From Nocardioides eburneiflavus (lineage in GTDB: Bacteria; Actinomycetota; Actinomycetes; Propionibacteriales; Nocardioidaceae): 64,000 nt of DNA. Numbering within the stretch: position 1 is the stretch's first letter; each line of letters opens with the position of its first letter. The DNA is taken from NCBI RefSeq assembly GCF_004785795.1, contig NZ_SRRO01000001.1, forward strand, positions 806,001 to 870,000. The letters run 5' to 3'. The translations under genes and the position numbers were made by a program. Positions 26,026 through 35,128 of the stretch are shown piece by piece. The notes beneath the pieces were generated by a model. The model was not told the DNA's origin. It saw nothing but the letters and a program-made list of their open reading frames with translations, and searched no databases.

Positions 26026-26167
26026 CCTTCATCCACCACGACCGTGGACTCGACCCGCGGCTGCCCTCGTTTCGTGCGGTCCTGAACCCACGTCCTTTCG
26101 CCGCCTGTCGGGAACGTCCGGGTCCGATGTCCGGACGCTGGCGCTACACGGCTGGCATGCTCGGCTC

Positions 26168-26566
26168 ATGTCCCTGGAGCGAGACCGTGGCCTGCTGGAG
26201 CAAGTGGTCAACGACGCTGTGGGGGGTGCGGCGCAGGTCAAGTGGGAGACACCCGAGCGGAGTTGGTCTGCTCAGGTGCGTCTTCGTGGTGCCACCGGGC
26301 TCGTGAGTCATCTGCTCACCTCGCCGGAGTGGCAGGAAGCCCGCTTCGAGGAGCCCCGGTGCAGCGTGTTCATCACCACGACCACTGATGAGGACGACGT
26401 GCGCGACTCCTTGGCGAAACTCGCTCGGGCAGCCGTCGAATACCTCGCTGGCGGCGGTCGCGTCGAGAAGAGTCGAGGACTCTTCGGCACGCGTCCCGTC
26501 CTTGTCCTGCGGACCGACGACGGCGAGTGGCGCATCGGAAATCAAAGCGCACGACACCCGGTTTGA
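26168..26566 (+). CDS. Hypothetical protein (132 residues)
   Basis: This small protein (MSLERDRGLLEQVVNDAVGG start) has strands such as WSAQVRLRGATGLVSHLL and CSVFITTTTDEDDVRDSLAKLARAAVEYLAGGG. I recognise no family. The start is uncertain because the frame is open upstream to the IS; no good ribosome-binding site is seen. It may be the intact downstream neighbour of the IS or a truncated product. Confidence 0.45.
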   Translation: MSLERDRGLLEQVVNDAVGGAAQVKWETPERSWSAQVRLRGATGLVSHLLTSPEWQEARFEEPRCSVFITTTTDEDDVRDSLAKLARAAVEYLAGGGRVEKSRGLFGTRPVLVLRTDDGEWRIGNQSARHPV

Positions 26567-26625
26567 TGCCCGCTGAAACGCACGCTCATGCGCCAATCCA
26601 CTCGCTTCCCTGAGTGCGTCATAGC

Positions 26626-26706
26626 GCCGCGAAACGGCCACGTCACACCGCCGCGAAGCGGCTGTCCTGTGGCCGCAAGGCGGCGAGCGTCATGCCGCCA
26701 AGTGGC
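26626..26706. repeat. Array of four 13-bp palindromes spaced 22-24 bp
   Basis: The units are GCCGCGAAACGGC (26626), GCCGCGAAGCGGC (26650), GCCGCAAGGCGGC (26672) and GCCGCCAAGTGGC (26694). Each is a 5-bp inverted repeat around AA. Start-to-start distances are 24, 22 and 22 bp, close to two helical turns. Most units are preceded by GTCA. The frames through the array are not coding-like. It lies in the 207-bp gap before the 26774 gene. Confidence 0.65.
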
Positions 26707-26773
26707 GTGGGACCGGGAGTGTCGGACTTGCGACGGCACGACATGGCCCGTGCGTCGATCTAACGTTGGATTC

Positions 26774-27277
26774 ATGTCTGACGCTTGGAACGTCTCCGAA
26801 GCCGAGCTCGATGCCTTCCTTGATGAGTGGGAGGCCGTGGATCGCGCCGCAGCCGAATATCTTGCCGAGCGAGTGCCCGGCGTTCGCGACAGCCTTGCTG
26901 ACGACGACGCCCGCTGGGTCGGCCACCTCGCCGAGACCATCTCGCCTTCTGAGGAGCCCGAGGAGCATGAGGTCGAGGCGGTGTCGGCGGTGATGGCGCT
27001 CCAACATGCCGACTGGCTCGGACTGGCGCTCGGCGCCGTACGCCGTGGGCCAGGCGCTGTCCTAGATCCTCGACGCGTGCAGACGGACGTCGACCTGCTA
27101 GATGACATGGAGGGAGAGATCGAAGACCGCGAAGGTCACCTGGGCGTGCTCGAGATGGCCCTGCTCCACCTGACACCGCTATGGCAGGACCTCGGCGTGC
27201 TGGACGAGGATGACCGGCTCACAGAACGCGGTGTATGGGGGTTGCCAAGGGCCCTCCACCGGGCATGGAGCGAGTGA
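26774..27277 (+). CDS. Hypothetical acidic protein (167 residues)
   Basis: This acidic helical protein (MSDAWNVSEAELDAFLDEWE, later LLDDMEGEIEDREGHLGVLE and LTPLWQDLGVLDEDDRLTERG) belongs to no family I recognise. It lies 68 bp after the palindrome array, whose sites may control it. The ORF is cleanly bounded and ends near a hairpin terminator. Confidence 0.55.
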   Translation: MSDAWNVSEAELDAFLDEWEAVDRAAAEYLAERVPGVRDSLADDDARWVGHLAETISPSEEPEEHEVEAVSAVMALQHADWLGLALGAVRRGPGAVLDPRRVQTDVDLLDDMEGEIEDREGHLGVLEMALLHLTPLWQDLGVLDEDDRLTERGVWGLPRALHRAWSE

Positions 27278-27319
27278 AGTGTCGTTGCGCCGCCATTGCG
27301 CGCCGCATCCGGGGTCTAC

Positions 27320-27337
27320 TGACCTGGCCGCAGGTCA
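27320..27337. terminator. Small hairpin between convergent genes
   Basis: TGACCTG (27320-27326) pairs perfectly with CAGGTCA (27331-27337) around GCCG. It overlaps the stop of the minus-strand excisionase gene and lies after the 26774 gene, so it can serve both. Confidence 0.4.
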
Positions 27338-27553
27338 CCAGTCCTTCGCGGACGGCACGGGACGCATCATCGCCTCCAGGTCGTCGGTCTTGATTCGGAT
27401 CGTCTTGCCGCAGCGGTAGGCGCGCAGTTCACCGGCGGCGATCTTGCGGCGGATGGTCTTGGCGGACAGGCTCACCCAGACCGCGGCGCCGGTGATGCTC
27501 AGCCACCGGGGTCGCTCGTCGGGCAGTCCGGCGGTCGCGGCCACCTCACTCAC
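27335..27553 (-). CDS. Excisionase-family helix-turn-helix protein
   Basis: This 72-residue protein has a MerR-like/excisionase winged helix: LSITGAAVWVSLSAKTIRRKIAAGELRAYRCGKTIRIKTDDLEAMM. Such proteins direct excision or regulate integrative elements. It overlaps the upstream HTH gene by 8 bp. An integrase gene would normally follow, but none is found. Confidence 0.85.
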   Translation of the reverse strand: MSEVAATAGLPDERPRWLSITGAAVWVSLSAKTIRRKIAAGELRAYRCGKTIRIKTDDLEAMMRPVPSAKDW

Positions 27554-27758
27554 CGGCCTTGAGGGAGCGGCGGAGCTCGGCGACAGTCGTGTAGAGGCGG
27601 CCGTTGCCGTTGAAGCGCCACCAGCGCGGCCCGCGCTTGAGGCGGCGCCATTCGCGGACGGTCCGGGGCGGCGTGCGGATGAAGGCGCAGGACTCCTCGA
27701 ACAGGAGGATGCCGTTGTCGTCCCAGTCGTCGGGAACGCTGATCGGTGCGATGGTCAT
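27546..27758 (-). CDS. Small helix-turn-helix protein of integrative elements
   Basis: This 70-residue protein (MTIAPISVPDDWDDNGILLF start) has the HTH-like segment FIRTPPRTVREWRRLKRGPRWWRFNGNGRLYTTVAELRRSL, typical of small DNA-binding proteins beside relaxase genes in actinobacterial elements. The start at 27758 follows GAGGAG; an upstream in-frame ATG (27797) lacks one. It lies between the relaxase and the excisionase gene and is probably co-transcribed with both. Confidence 0.75.
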   Translation of the reverse strand: MTIAPISVPDDWDDNGILLFEESCAFIRTPPRTVREWRRLKRGPRWWRFNGNGRLYTTVAELRRSLKAGE

Positions 27759-27905
27759 CGTGACTCCTCGGTCATCGGAGCGCCGGGTTGCGCTCATGCC
27801 CGGAGAAACAACAGCCGTCGCCTCGGATCGGACGGCAGCCGTCGGGTTCTCTCAGTCACCTACGTCCCGGATCACCCTCCGAGCGATCACATCCGACGAG
27901 AACTG

Positions 27906-30581
27906 TCAGAAGCCGATTCCCGGTCCGACCGGACGCGGTGCGACCGGCGGCAGCTCCTCCGGTCGCCGCCGACGCTCGGCCAGGGCGGCGGCCTGCAGCG
28001 ATGCCGAGCGTCGCGGCGCCTGTGCGCCGTACCGCTCGATGTCCTCATCGACCCGGGTCGCGGCGTGGCCGGGGCCGAGGTCGGCGCGGTCGCGGCTGAA
28101 GACCTCGATCCATTGCTGGCGTGCGTCGTCGACCGAGTCGGCGACCAGGTGAGCGACGTTGCGATGGCGGCCGCGGGTCATGCCGACGTACGCAGCTGCT
28201 GCGCCGGTCGCCTCGCCGACGACGAGGTGGGCGGAGTGGACTGTCTCCCCCTGGGCGCCGTACGCGGTCGAGGCGAAGGCGAGCTCGACGTGTCGGTTGA
28301 CGTAGTCGGCGGGCAGCTCGCGTTGGCCGGCGCGGCCGGTGACAATGAGGCTTCCGTCGCCTCCGATGCCGGCAACGGTCCAGACGTCGCGGTTGGCGAC
28401 GCCGAGGTCGCGGTCGTTGCGGCGCGTGGCGACGCGATCACCGAGGCCGATCCGTTCACCACGGCGGGTGACGGGCTCACCTTCTCGCTCACCAGTGTCG
28501 TGGCGGCGGTCGCCGATGGCTGCGTTGATGGATCCGACCAGCTCGCGGGTGTCGGCGACGATCAGCTCGTCACCGGCTGCGCCGATGGCGGCGAGTGCGT
28601 CGGCGCGCTCGACCTCGCTGGTGTGGACGACGATCTCGCCGCGCGCAGCAAGGGCGTCGAAGACCTCACCGGGACGCTCACCTCCGCGCATGAGCAGGCT
28701 GACGTCGGCGTACGCCGGGTCGCCGAAGCGGTGCACCGCCTCGAGCTCGAGGTGGGCCTCGGGCCGTACCCACCGTGCGGCGAGGTCGAGGACCCCGCCA
28801 CGGCCGACGGCGGGCAGCTGGTGGCGGTCACCGAGCAGCGCGATGGTCGCGTGGGCTCGGTCGGCGATCGCGAACAGCGCGCGGGCGGTGTCCTGGTCGA
28901 GCATGCCGGCCTCGTCGACCAGGAGTACGTCGCCGGGCAGCAGCCGTGCGCGGGCGTCGGGACTGGCGTCGACCTGCGACCAGTGGCCGTCCTCGTCCCA
29001 CCGGAACCCGTGCTGGTGGATGAGCCACGCTGCCGAGAACGCGTCGGTGCCGACCTGTTGCCGGGCTGCCTGCGCGGCCTTGAGGGTGGGGGTGAGGACG
29101 ATGAGTCGTCGGTCGTGGGCGTCGAGTACGTCGCGCGCGGCGGCCAGCGTCGTGGTCTTGCCGCTGCCGGCGGCACCTTCGATGACGAGCAGACCGGCCT
29201 CGCCGGCCAGGGCGGCGACGACCTTCCGCTGGTCGACGTCGAGGTGGTCGGTCCCGTGGACGCGGGCGGCGTGCTCGACCGGTGCCATCGAACGCGCGGC
29301 GAGGCTGTCGATCAGCTCTGCCTCGACGGCGAGGACTCGATCGGAGGTGAGGTTCCGGATGTGGTCGGGTACGTCGCTGCGTTCGCGCAGTGATCGGCAC
29401 TCGCGCAGCGCACGCGCGGTGAGGTCCTCGGCCAGTTCCGCGCGTGCGGCGGGTCCAGCGACGATGCCGACCGCAGCGATGATCTTCTCGGCCTCGCCAC
29501 GGATGTCCGCCGCGTTCCACGCCGAGCGTCTCGTTCCGAGGCGGGTGAGAACGAGGTCGACGGCGGCGTCGCGGCGCAGCCGACCGATGGAGGTTGAGTC
29601 GACCTGGACCGCCTCGATCGGCGGTCGGACGCCGAGGTCGTGCAGCTCGTTGTTCCATCGGGTGACCAGGTCGGCGCCGTGGGCCGGCATGACCTTGTCG
29701 GGTCGCGCGTCCGCCCACGCTCGTCGGTCCCATGCTCGTCGCAGCGTCGGTCCCGGTTCGTCGCCGGGATTGTCGGCTCGCCACTCGGCCTCGTAACGGT
29801 CGACGTTGCGCATGATCTGCGACGCGCGCTGACTGAACCGCCCGACGTACGACGCGAGCTCCTTGATCTCGCCGGAGTCGTCGAGTGTGTAGCCGTGCGA
29901 GGCGAGCACGTCGCGGAACTCCGGGTCGCACATGACGGCGGCGTGACCGATCCCGTTGATCGCCTCGATGGAGTCGACGACGCCGACCGAGTGGAGGCCA
30001 CGCCACGCACCGGAGGCGAACACACGCGCGTTGATCTGGAGGTGAAGGTGACGGTGCGGGTCACCGGCACGCGAGGTGTAGTGCCGTACGACGGCAGCCT
30101 CGATCTTCTCGACGGGCACCTGGACCTGTCGGCCGCGCGGTCCCACGCGCGTGGTCGCGTGCTGTGCGACCCAGTCGATGATCTCCCCTGCCGCGCGCGT
30201 CTGCGCGGCCTCATAAGCAGCTGCGACGTCGGGGTGGAGCGCAGCCACGAGCGACCAGGTCTTGGGACCGTTGACGACCACCTCGACGAACCGCAGCGCG
30301 TGGTCGTCGTCGCGCAGTCGTCCCTTCGCCTGACCGGTGGTGACGTCGTAGCCGGCGACCCAGCGCTCGTACGCCGGGCCGTCGAGGTCGGGCCGCCGTT
30401 CGGCGGCGACACCGTCGTCGCTGACGACCACGGCGTAGTGCTCGGCGACGCCGCTCCCCTCGGCCAGGTAGTAGTCGTCGGCGCGGGAGTGGTCGGCCTC
30501 GACGTAGGAGCGGGCGGCGGCTGCGGAGCCGCGGTAGAACTTCACTCCACCGTGCATGATGTGCTCGTCACCGCCCGTCAC
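27906..30581 (-). CDS. MobF-type conjugative relaxase with RecD-like helicase domain
   Basis: This 891-residue protein has an N-terminal TrwC/TraI relaxase domain with candidate nicking tyrosines Y37-Y38 (ADDYYLAEGSG) and the metal-binding H176, H178, H180 (DPHRHLHLQINARV). A RecD/TraA-like helicase follows with Walker A GAAGSGKT (469-476), LLVDEAGMLDQ, LLGDRHQLPAVG and VELAFASTAYGAQGETV. Relaxases nick oriT and lead the strand into a recipient. The end (PRPVGPGIGF) is short for the family, so loss of a C-terminal part is possible. Start is GTG 30581 or ATG 30557. No coupling protein or type IV secretion gene is near. Confidence 0.9.
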   Translation of the reverse strand: MTGGDEHIMHGGVKFYRGSAAAARSYVEADHSRADDYYLAEGSGVAEHYAVVVSDDGVAAERRPDLDGPAYERWVAGYDVTTGQAKGRLRDDDHALRFVEVVVNGPKTWSLVAALHPDVAAAYEAAQTRAAGEIIDWVAQHATTRVGPRGRQVQVPVEKIEAAVVRHYTSRAGDPHRHLHLQINARVFASGAWRGLHSVGVVDSIEAINGIGHAAVMCDPEFRDVLASHGYTLDDSGEIKELASYVGRFSQRASQIMRNVDRYEAEWRADNPGDEPGPTLRRAWDRRAWADARPDKVMPAHGADLVTRWNNELHDLGVRPPIEAVQVDSTSIGRLRRDAAVDLVLTRLGTRRSAWNAADIRGEAEKIIAAVGIVAGPAARAELAEDLTARALRECRSLRERSDVPDHIRNLTSDRVLAVEAELIDSLAARSMAPVEHAARVHGTDHLDVDQRKVVAALAGEAGLLVIEGAAGSGKTTTLAAARDVLDAHDRRLIVLTPTLKAAQAARQQVGTDAFSAAWLIHQHGFRWDEDGHWSQVDASPDARARLLPGDVLLVDEAGMLDQDTARALFAIADRAHATIALLGDRHQLPAVGRGGVLDLAARWVRPEAHLELEAVHRFGDPAYADVSLLMRGGERPGEVFDALAARGEIVVHTSEVERADALAAIGAAGDELIVADTRELVGSINAAIGDRRHDTGEREGEPVTRRGERIGLGDRVATRRNDRDLGVANRDVWTVAGIGGDGSLIVTGRAGQRELPADYVNRHVELAFASTAYGAQGETVHSAHLVVGEATGAAAAYVGMTRGRHRNVAHLVADSVDDARQQWIEVFSRDRADLGPGHAATRVDEDIERYGAQAPRRSASLQAAALAERRRRPEELPPVAPRPVGPGIGF

Positions 30582-30610
30582 GTCTCGTCAAAGACCCCTG
30601 AAATGACGCT

Positions 30611-30634
30611 GGCCCGTCCCCGGGGGGACGGGCC
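30611..30634. terminator. Strong hairpin upstream of the relaxase
   Basis: GGCCCGTCCCC and GGGGACGGGCC pair over 11 bp with a 2-nt loop and are followed by TTCT on the plus strand. Position before the relaxase start means it may be a terminator or a control element. The rest of the 284-bp gap (30582-30865) shows no gene or repeat. Confidence 0.45.
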
Positions 30635-30865
30635 TTCTACGGACCTTCGTAGCATGCGTGCCGCCGAATGCTGGCGCCGAATGCTGGGCTTCGAATCGCG
30701 CTTTGGAGTGCCGTCTTCCGGAACTCGTCACGGCCCGTCAAGGCGAGACGGCAAGACCCGTTCGGCGACAGACGTGAGGTCAGGTTGGGCGTCTGGTTTG
30801 TTGGCTGAATGCTCTGGAGTCATCGCTGGCGACCCACTCGACGGCATACAAGGACACCCAGATCG

Positions 30866-33800
30866 TCACGTAAGCCCGAAGTAGCGGTCGAAGAACTCCT
30901 CGAGCCTGTCGAGCACCCGCTGCTTCTTAACCCCGTGCTCGCCGCCCGGCGCGAACCTAGACGCAGGCGGAAGGATCCGGGTGATCGCAGTGCCGGCCGT
31001 CGGGACCGCGCCGTCGCGGAAGGCGTTGGCGACGAAGGTCTTGGTCTCGTCTGCCTTGAGGGCCTCGTCCGCGATGAGGGTGTCGAGATCCGCGTCGCGT
31101 TTGGCGTTGACGAATATCTTCCAGTCCTCGCCCGTGTTGCCTGTGACAGAGACCGAATCGACGAACTGCAGAATTAGGTCCTTCTTGTTCCGCAGGCTCG
31201 GGCTCGAGTCTACGGCCCGCTGGATCGTCATGAGGGCGTCCAACTCTTTGTCGGAATTTCCGATCGCGTCGCGGAACGCCTGCACGAGGGTGAGGATGTA
31301 GTCGACGTTGACCTCGACCTGCTTGATCAGCTCGATCTCGAAGACGACATCGTCGTTAATGGACTCCCTCTCGGCTCCCCTGGAACCCCGCCAGTCGGCG
31401 TAGAGGTTGAGGTAGACGCTCTGGAAGTCCTGGAAGTCGCGCGGGTTGATCAGCTCGTGACCGGCGAACTCGTCGAATGACGTCAGGATGTTGCGCAGTC
31501 GCAGGATCGCGCTGAAGAGCGCAATGAAGGCCTTCTGGTTGGCCTCGCCGACGTACGGTGCGTCATCAAGCGGGAAGCGCCGCAGCAGCTCGCCAACCTG
31601 CTTCTCGTACTCGCCGTAGTACTCGTCGTAAGGCTTGAGAATGACGACGCCGCGAGCGTCCTTGTTGCCGAAGAGTGTGAGAGCGTCGTTGGTGGCCTCC
31701 TCCAGATCGCGGAAGGAGACGATCGTGCCGTAGGTCTTGACTGAGTTCAGGATGCGGTTGGTCCGCGAGTAGGCCTGGATGAGCCCGTGCGAGCGCAGGT
31801 TCTTGTCGACCCACAGCGTGTTCAGCGTGGTCGCGTCGAACCCGGTCAAGAACATGTTGACCACGATGACCATGTCGAGCTCGCGGTTCTTGAGCCGCAG
31901 CGAGAGGTCCTTGTAGTAGTTCTGGAACTTGTCGGCCGAGGTGCCGAAGGAGGTGCCGAAGGTGCCGTTGTAGTCCTTGATCGCCGACTCGAGGAAGTCC
32001 CGCGAGCTCCCGTCGAGGGCCCCCGTCTCGAAGTCCTCCTCTCCCAGGAACCCACTGCTGTCGTCCTCGGCTTCGTTGACGGCAAAGCTGTAGATGAGGC
32101 CGACCTTTAGCCGCTGTGCAGCTGGCAGCTCAACTTGTTGCTTGCGGAACTCCTCGTAGTAGAGCTTGGCCGCCGTTATTGAGGCCGTGGCGAAGATCGA
32201 ATTGAAGCCCGCGACCCGCTTCTCCCCCAGTGTGTACGTCGAGTTGCGCCTGGTCTTCTGGTCGAAGTGCTCCCTGATGTAGGACACGACCTGGCTGAGC
32301 CGCTCGGGTGCCAGCAGCGCCCTCTCCGTGTCGATCGCGGCGACCTGCTTGTCGGTGAGTCCGTCGGGCACCTTGATGGTGTTGACGTAGTCGATTCGGA
32401 AGGGCAGGACGTTCTTGTCGTTGATCGCGTGGACGATCGTGTAGGTGTGCAAGCGCTCGCCGAACGCCTGCTCGGTCGTGCGTAGGTTGACGTTGCCCGA
32501 CGTGCCCGCGTTCTCCGCGAAGATCGGCGTGCCGGTAAAGCCGAACAGATGGTAGTTCTTGAACGCCTTGGTGATCGCGGTGTGCATGTCGCCGAACTGG
32601 CTGCGGTGGCACTCGTCGAAGATCAGCACAATGTGCCCGCCGTAGATCTCGTGGCCCTTGTTGGCCTCGATGAAACGGACGAGCTTCTGGATCGTCGTGA
32701 CCACGATCCGTGCTGACGACTTCTCAAGCTGCCGCTTGAGCTCGGCAGTGTTCTTGGAGCCGTTGACCGAGTCCTTCTCGAAGCGGTTGTACTCCCGCAT
32801 CGTCTGGTAGTCGAGGTCCTTGCGGTCGACGACGAACATCACCTTGTCGACGTGCGGCAGCTTCGATGCCAGCTGAGCCGCCTTGAAGCTGGTGAGCGTC
32901 TTACCGGAGCCCGTGGTGTGCCAGACGTAGCCGCCGGCTGCCAGCGAGCCTGTCTTCTTGTAGTTGGTGGAGGTCTCGATCCGCTGCAGGATCTTCTCCG
33001 CCGCGACGATCTGGTACGGCCGCATCACCAAGAGCTTGCGGTCGACGTCGAAGACGCAGTACTTCGTCAGTAGGTTCAGCAGGGTGTGCTTGGCGAAGAA
33101 GGTGGCGGTGAAGCCGGTCAACCCGGTGATCGGCTTGTTGGACTCGTCAGCCCACCACGAGGTGAACTCGAACGAGTTCGATGTTCGCCGCTTCGCCGGC
33201 TTGGCGCCACTGAGCTCCGCATGCGCGGCAGCAGCGGTGGTGTTCGAGTAGTACTTCGTGAGCGTACCGTTGCTGATGACGAAGAGCTGGACGTAGTTGA
33301 AGAGCCCGGAGTCTGCCCAAAAGCTGTCGCGCTGGTAACGGTTGATCTGGTTGAACGCCTCGCGGATGTCCACGCCCCGCCGCTTGAGCTCGACGTGGAC
33401 CATCGGCAGTCCGTTCACGAGGATTGTGACGTCGTAGCGGTTCTTGTAGGCGCCGGCGACCTCGTACTGGTTGATCACCTGGAGCCGGTTGTTGTGGATG
33501 TTCTGCTTGTCGATCAGGTAGACGTTCTTGCTGGTTCCATCGTCGCGTTTGAGGACCTGGACATGGTCCTCCTGGATTCGGGCGGTCTTCTCTACGATGC
33601 CCTCGTTCGCGCCGGCGATGATCTCGAAGAACCCCTTCCACTCCGCGTCGGTGAACTCAAACTTGTTCAGCACTTCGAGCTGCGTGCGCAGGTTCGCGAC
33701 CAGAGCCACGCTGCTGGTGATCGTGAGCCGCTCGTACGCCTGGCCCTCGAGCTGCTTGATGAGAGCCGCCTCCAGCTCAGCTTCGGACTGGTAGGTCGCC

Positions 33801-33934
33801 TCGTTGGCCGAGCCGCCGGGTCCGTTGGTTGAGCCTGTCGAAACCCACTCCGAAACGACGGTGCTCTCGTCGCTGACCGAGATGGTCTCGAACTGCGTTG
33901 CCGTCCCGGGCTCCCCGAGTTCCTCGAAGCTCAT
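30866..33934 (-). CDS. hsdR: Type I restriction endonuclease subunit R
   Basis: This 1022-residue motor and nuclease subunit has a PD-(D/E)xK site (D168, E182, K184 in RYDVT...VELKR), a QxxxY motif in EAFNQINRYQRD, Walker A TTGSGKT (340-346), the DECH box in IFDECHRSQFGD, GFTGTPI and late helicase motifs (VVNMFLTGFDATTLNTLWVDKNL, QAYSRTNR). All key residues are present and there is no frameshift. The ATG overlaps the hsdS stop (ATGA). A REP-like word at 33827-33845 is read in frame near the N-terminus. Activity depends on HsdM and HsdS, and the operon is interrupted upstream. Confidence 0.96.
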   Translation of the reverse strand: MSFEELGEPGTATQFETISVSDESTVVSEWVSTGSTNGPGGSANEATYQSEAELEAALIKQLEGQAYERLTITSSVALVANLRTQLEVLNKFEFTDAEWKGFFEIIAGANEGIVEKTARIQEDHVQVLKRDDGTSKNVYLIDKQNIHNNRLQVINQYEVAGAYKNRYDVTILVNGLPMVHVELKRRGVDIREAFNQINRYQRDSFWADSGLFNYVQLFVISNGTLTKYYSNTTAAAAHAELSGAKPAKRRTSNSFEFTSWWADESNKPITGLTGFTATFFAKHTLLNLLTKYCVFDVDRKLLVMRPYQIVAAEKILQRIETSTNYKKTGSLAAGGYVWHTTGSGKTLTSFKAAQLASKLPHVDKVMFVVDRKDLDYQTMREYNRFEKDSVNGSKNTAELKRQLEKSSARIVVTTIQKLVRFIEANKGHEIYGGHIVLIFDECHRSQFGDMHTAITKAFKNYHLFGFTGTPIFAENAGTSGNVNLRTTEQAFGERLHTYTIVHAINDKNVLPFRIDYVNTIKVPDGLTDKQVAAIDTERALLAPERLSQVVSYIREHFDQKTRRNSTYTLGEKRVAGFNSIFATASITAAKLYYEEFRKQQVELPAAQRLKVGLIYSFAVNEAEDDSSGFLGEEDFETGALDGSSRDFLESAIKDYNGTFGTSFGTSADKFQNYYKDLSLRLKNRELDMVIVVNMFLTGFDATTLNTLWVDKNLRSHGLIQAYSRTNRILNSVKTYGTIVSFRDLEEATNDALTLFGNKDARGVVILKPYDEYYGEYEKQVGELLRRFPLDDAPYVGEANQKAFIALFSAILRLRNILTSFDEFAGHELINPRDFQDFQSVYLNLYADWRGSRGAERESINDDVVFEIELIKQVEVNVDYILTLVQAFRDAIGNSDKELDALMTIQRAVDSSPSLRNKKDLILQFVDSVSVTGNTGEDWKIFVNAKRDADLDTLIADEALKADETKTFVANAFRDGAVPTAGTAITRILPPASRFAPGGEHGVKKQRVLDRLEEFFDRYFGLT

Positions 33935-35115
33935 GCCGCAAGCTCCTCGAACGTCACCAGCATGTCGCGGTAGTACTCATACTGCGCCTGCCGAACCCTG
34001 ATCTCCGCGGGAAGGCCCATAGAGGGGTCGTTCGTGAGCGCTTCAAACCGATCGAGCAGCGCGGCCAGTCGAACTTGCTCATCTGGCGCGGGAATCGGGA
34101 TCTCGATTTTCCGGAAGCGTTCTTTGGAGATATTGATTCGCGTGACGCCGTTCGCAGTCTTGATGATCTGGCTCCTGATCGGGGCGCTGCGGAACAGATG
34201 TTTGGTGAACTCAGGGTTCAACTCGCCCGAATCGTTAGGGCGGAAACCGAAACAGAAGCTGTTGAGGTACAGCGGCTCGATCGGATCGGTCGTGACGGCG
34301 GATGCCATCCCGACCTCTTTAGCGCTCTCGGAGGACGCCGTGAAGAGCACGTCCCCGAAGCGCACGCGGTTCTGACGCTCGTTCGCTCCCACCTTCACAA
34401 GCGTCGCAGGCGCAACGTCGGTTGCCAGGTTGTTAAAGACGTTGACATAGGTCACGAAGCGAGCGTTGCCGTCCTGAAAGTCGGCCTTAGCCTTGCCCGT
34501 GAGACCGCTGTAGAGGGATCCGAGCTTGTCCAGGGTTTCCCGCGCGATCGACCCCGGCTCGGAGAACGCAAGCAGCGAGTCGCGGTAGTAGGCGTACTGC
34601 TGGAGCCGTGCCTGGTGCTCGTCCCGCAGGGCGATGTTGAGGTCGGTAAAGACGTCGAGGATCCGCACCAGTTCTCGCTGTACGGCCATCGGCGGCAGAG
34701 GAACCCGAAGACGGACGAGCTCCTTCTTGTTCAGTGCGGGGATGCTGCCGGTTTGCTGCAGGGCGACCACTGCGTCCTGATTCGCCTTCAGGAAGAAGTA
34801 GAGGAACCGCGTCAGCAGATCGGGGCGGGCGCTCCGGATCCTGTAACAGAGTGGTCCGCACCAAAAGGGCTCTGCTTGGTAACCCACAACGCCCACGCTC
34901 CCTCGCGACGGGATCGTGACAGTGTCACCATCGGTATTGGCGGCATCGACCATGCCAGACGGCTGCGTCCCGCCGTTCCACAGTCGATGGGTCGTGCCGC
35001 CCAGCAAGTCCGGTCCCGGCCGCGTTCCAACACTGACGCTCGCAGCGTCGCCCAGCGCGAGGTACGGCACGCCGTCGGCGCAGTAGTCCGCCAACAGCTC
35101 GTCGATGTGGCTCAT
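33931..35115 (-). CDS. hsdS: Type I restriction-modification specificity subunit S
   Basis: This 394-residue protein has two target-recognition domains separated by conserved helices: the central repeat ends QQYAYYRDSLLAF and the C-terminal repeat QYEYYRDMLVTF, each after an LDxFxxL segment. Each domain reads one half of the bipartite target. The ATG at 35115 is preceded by GGGAGGT (5-nt spacing), which lies within the left target duplication of the IS. It is coupled to hsdR. Confidence 0.93.
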   Translation of the reverse strand: MSHIDELLADYCADGVPYLALGDAASVSVGTRPGPDLLGGTTHRLWNGGTQPSGMVDAANTDGDTVTIPSRGSVGVVGYQAEPFWCGPLCYRIRSARPDLLTRFLYFFLKANQDAVVALQQTGSIPALNKKELVRLRVPLPPMAVQRELVRILDVFTDLNIALRDEHQARLQQYAYYRDSLLAFSEPGSIARETLDKLGSLYSGLTGKAKADFQDGNARFVTYVNVFNNLATDVAPATLVKVGANERQNRVRFGDVLFTASSESAKEVGMASAVTTDPIEPLYLNSFCFGFRPNDSGELNPEFTKHLFRSAPIRSQIIKTANGVTRINISKERFRKIEIPIPAPDEQVRLAALLDRFEALTNDPSMGLPAEIRVRQAQYEYYRDMLVTFEELAA

Positions 35116-35120
35116 CGTTC

Positions 35121-35128
35121 ACCTCCCA
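35121..35128. repeat. Target-site duplication of IS256 copy 2, hsdS side
   Basis: ACCTCCCA here is repeated exactly at 36583-36590 on the other side of the IS. On the minus strand it reads TGGGAGGT and contains the hsdS ribosome-binding site. Confidence 0.85.

Noticed and set aside
24675..26035. Target-site duplication of the first IS256 copy
   Set aside because: The flanks outside the 16-bp inverted repeats do not share an 8-9 bp word.
26626..26706. Possible CRISPR array
   Set aside because: The repeats are only 13 bp and degenerate, with 9-11 bp between them, and no cas gene is present; a protein-binding or hairpin array fits better.
27444..29393. Long plus-strand open frame antisense to the relaxase
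   Set aside because: High-GC third positions create long antisense frames; its translation shows no domain, while the minus strand has complete relaxase and helicase motifs.
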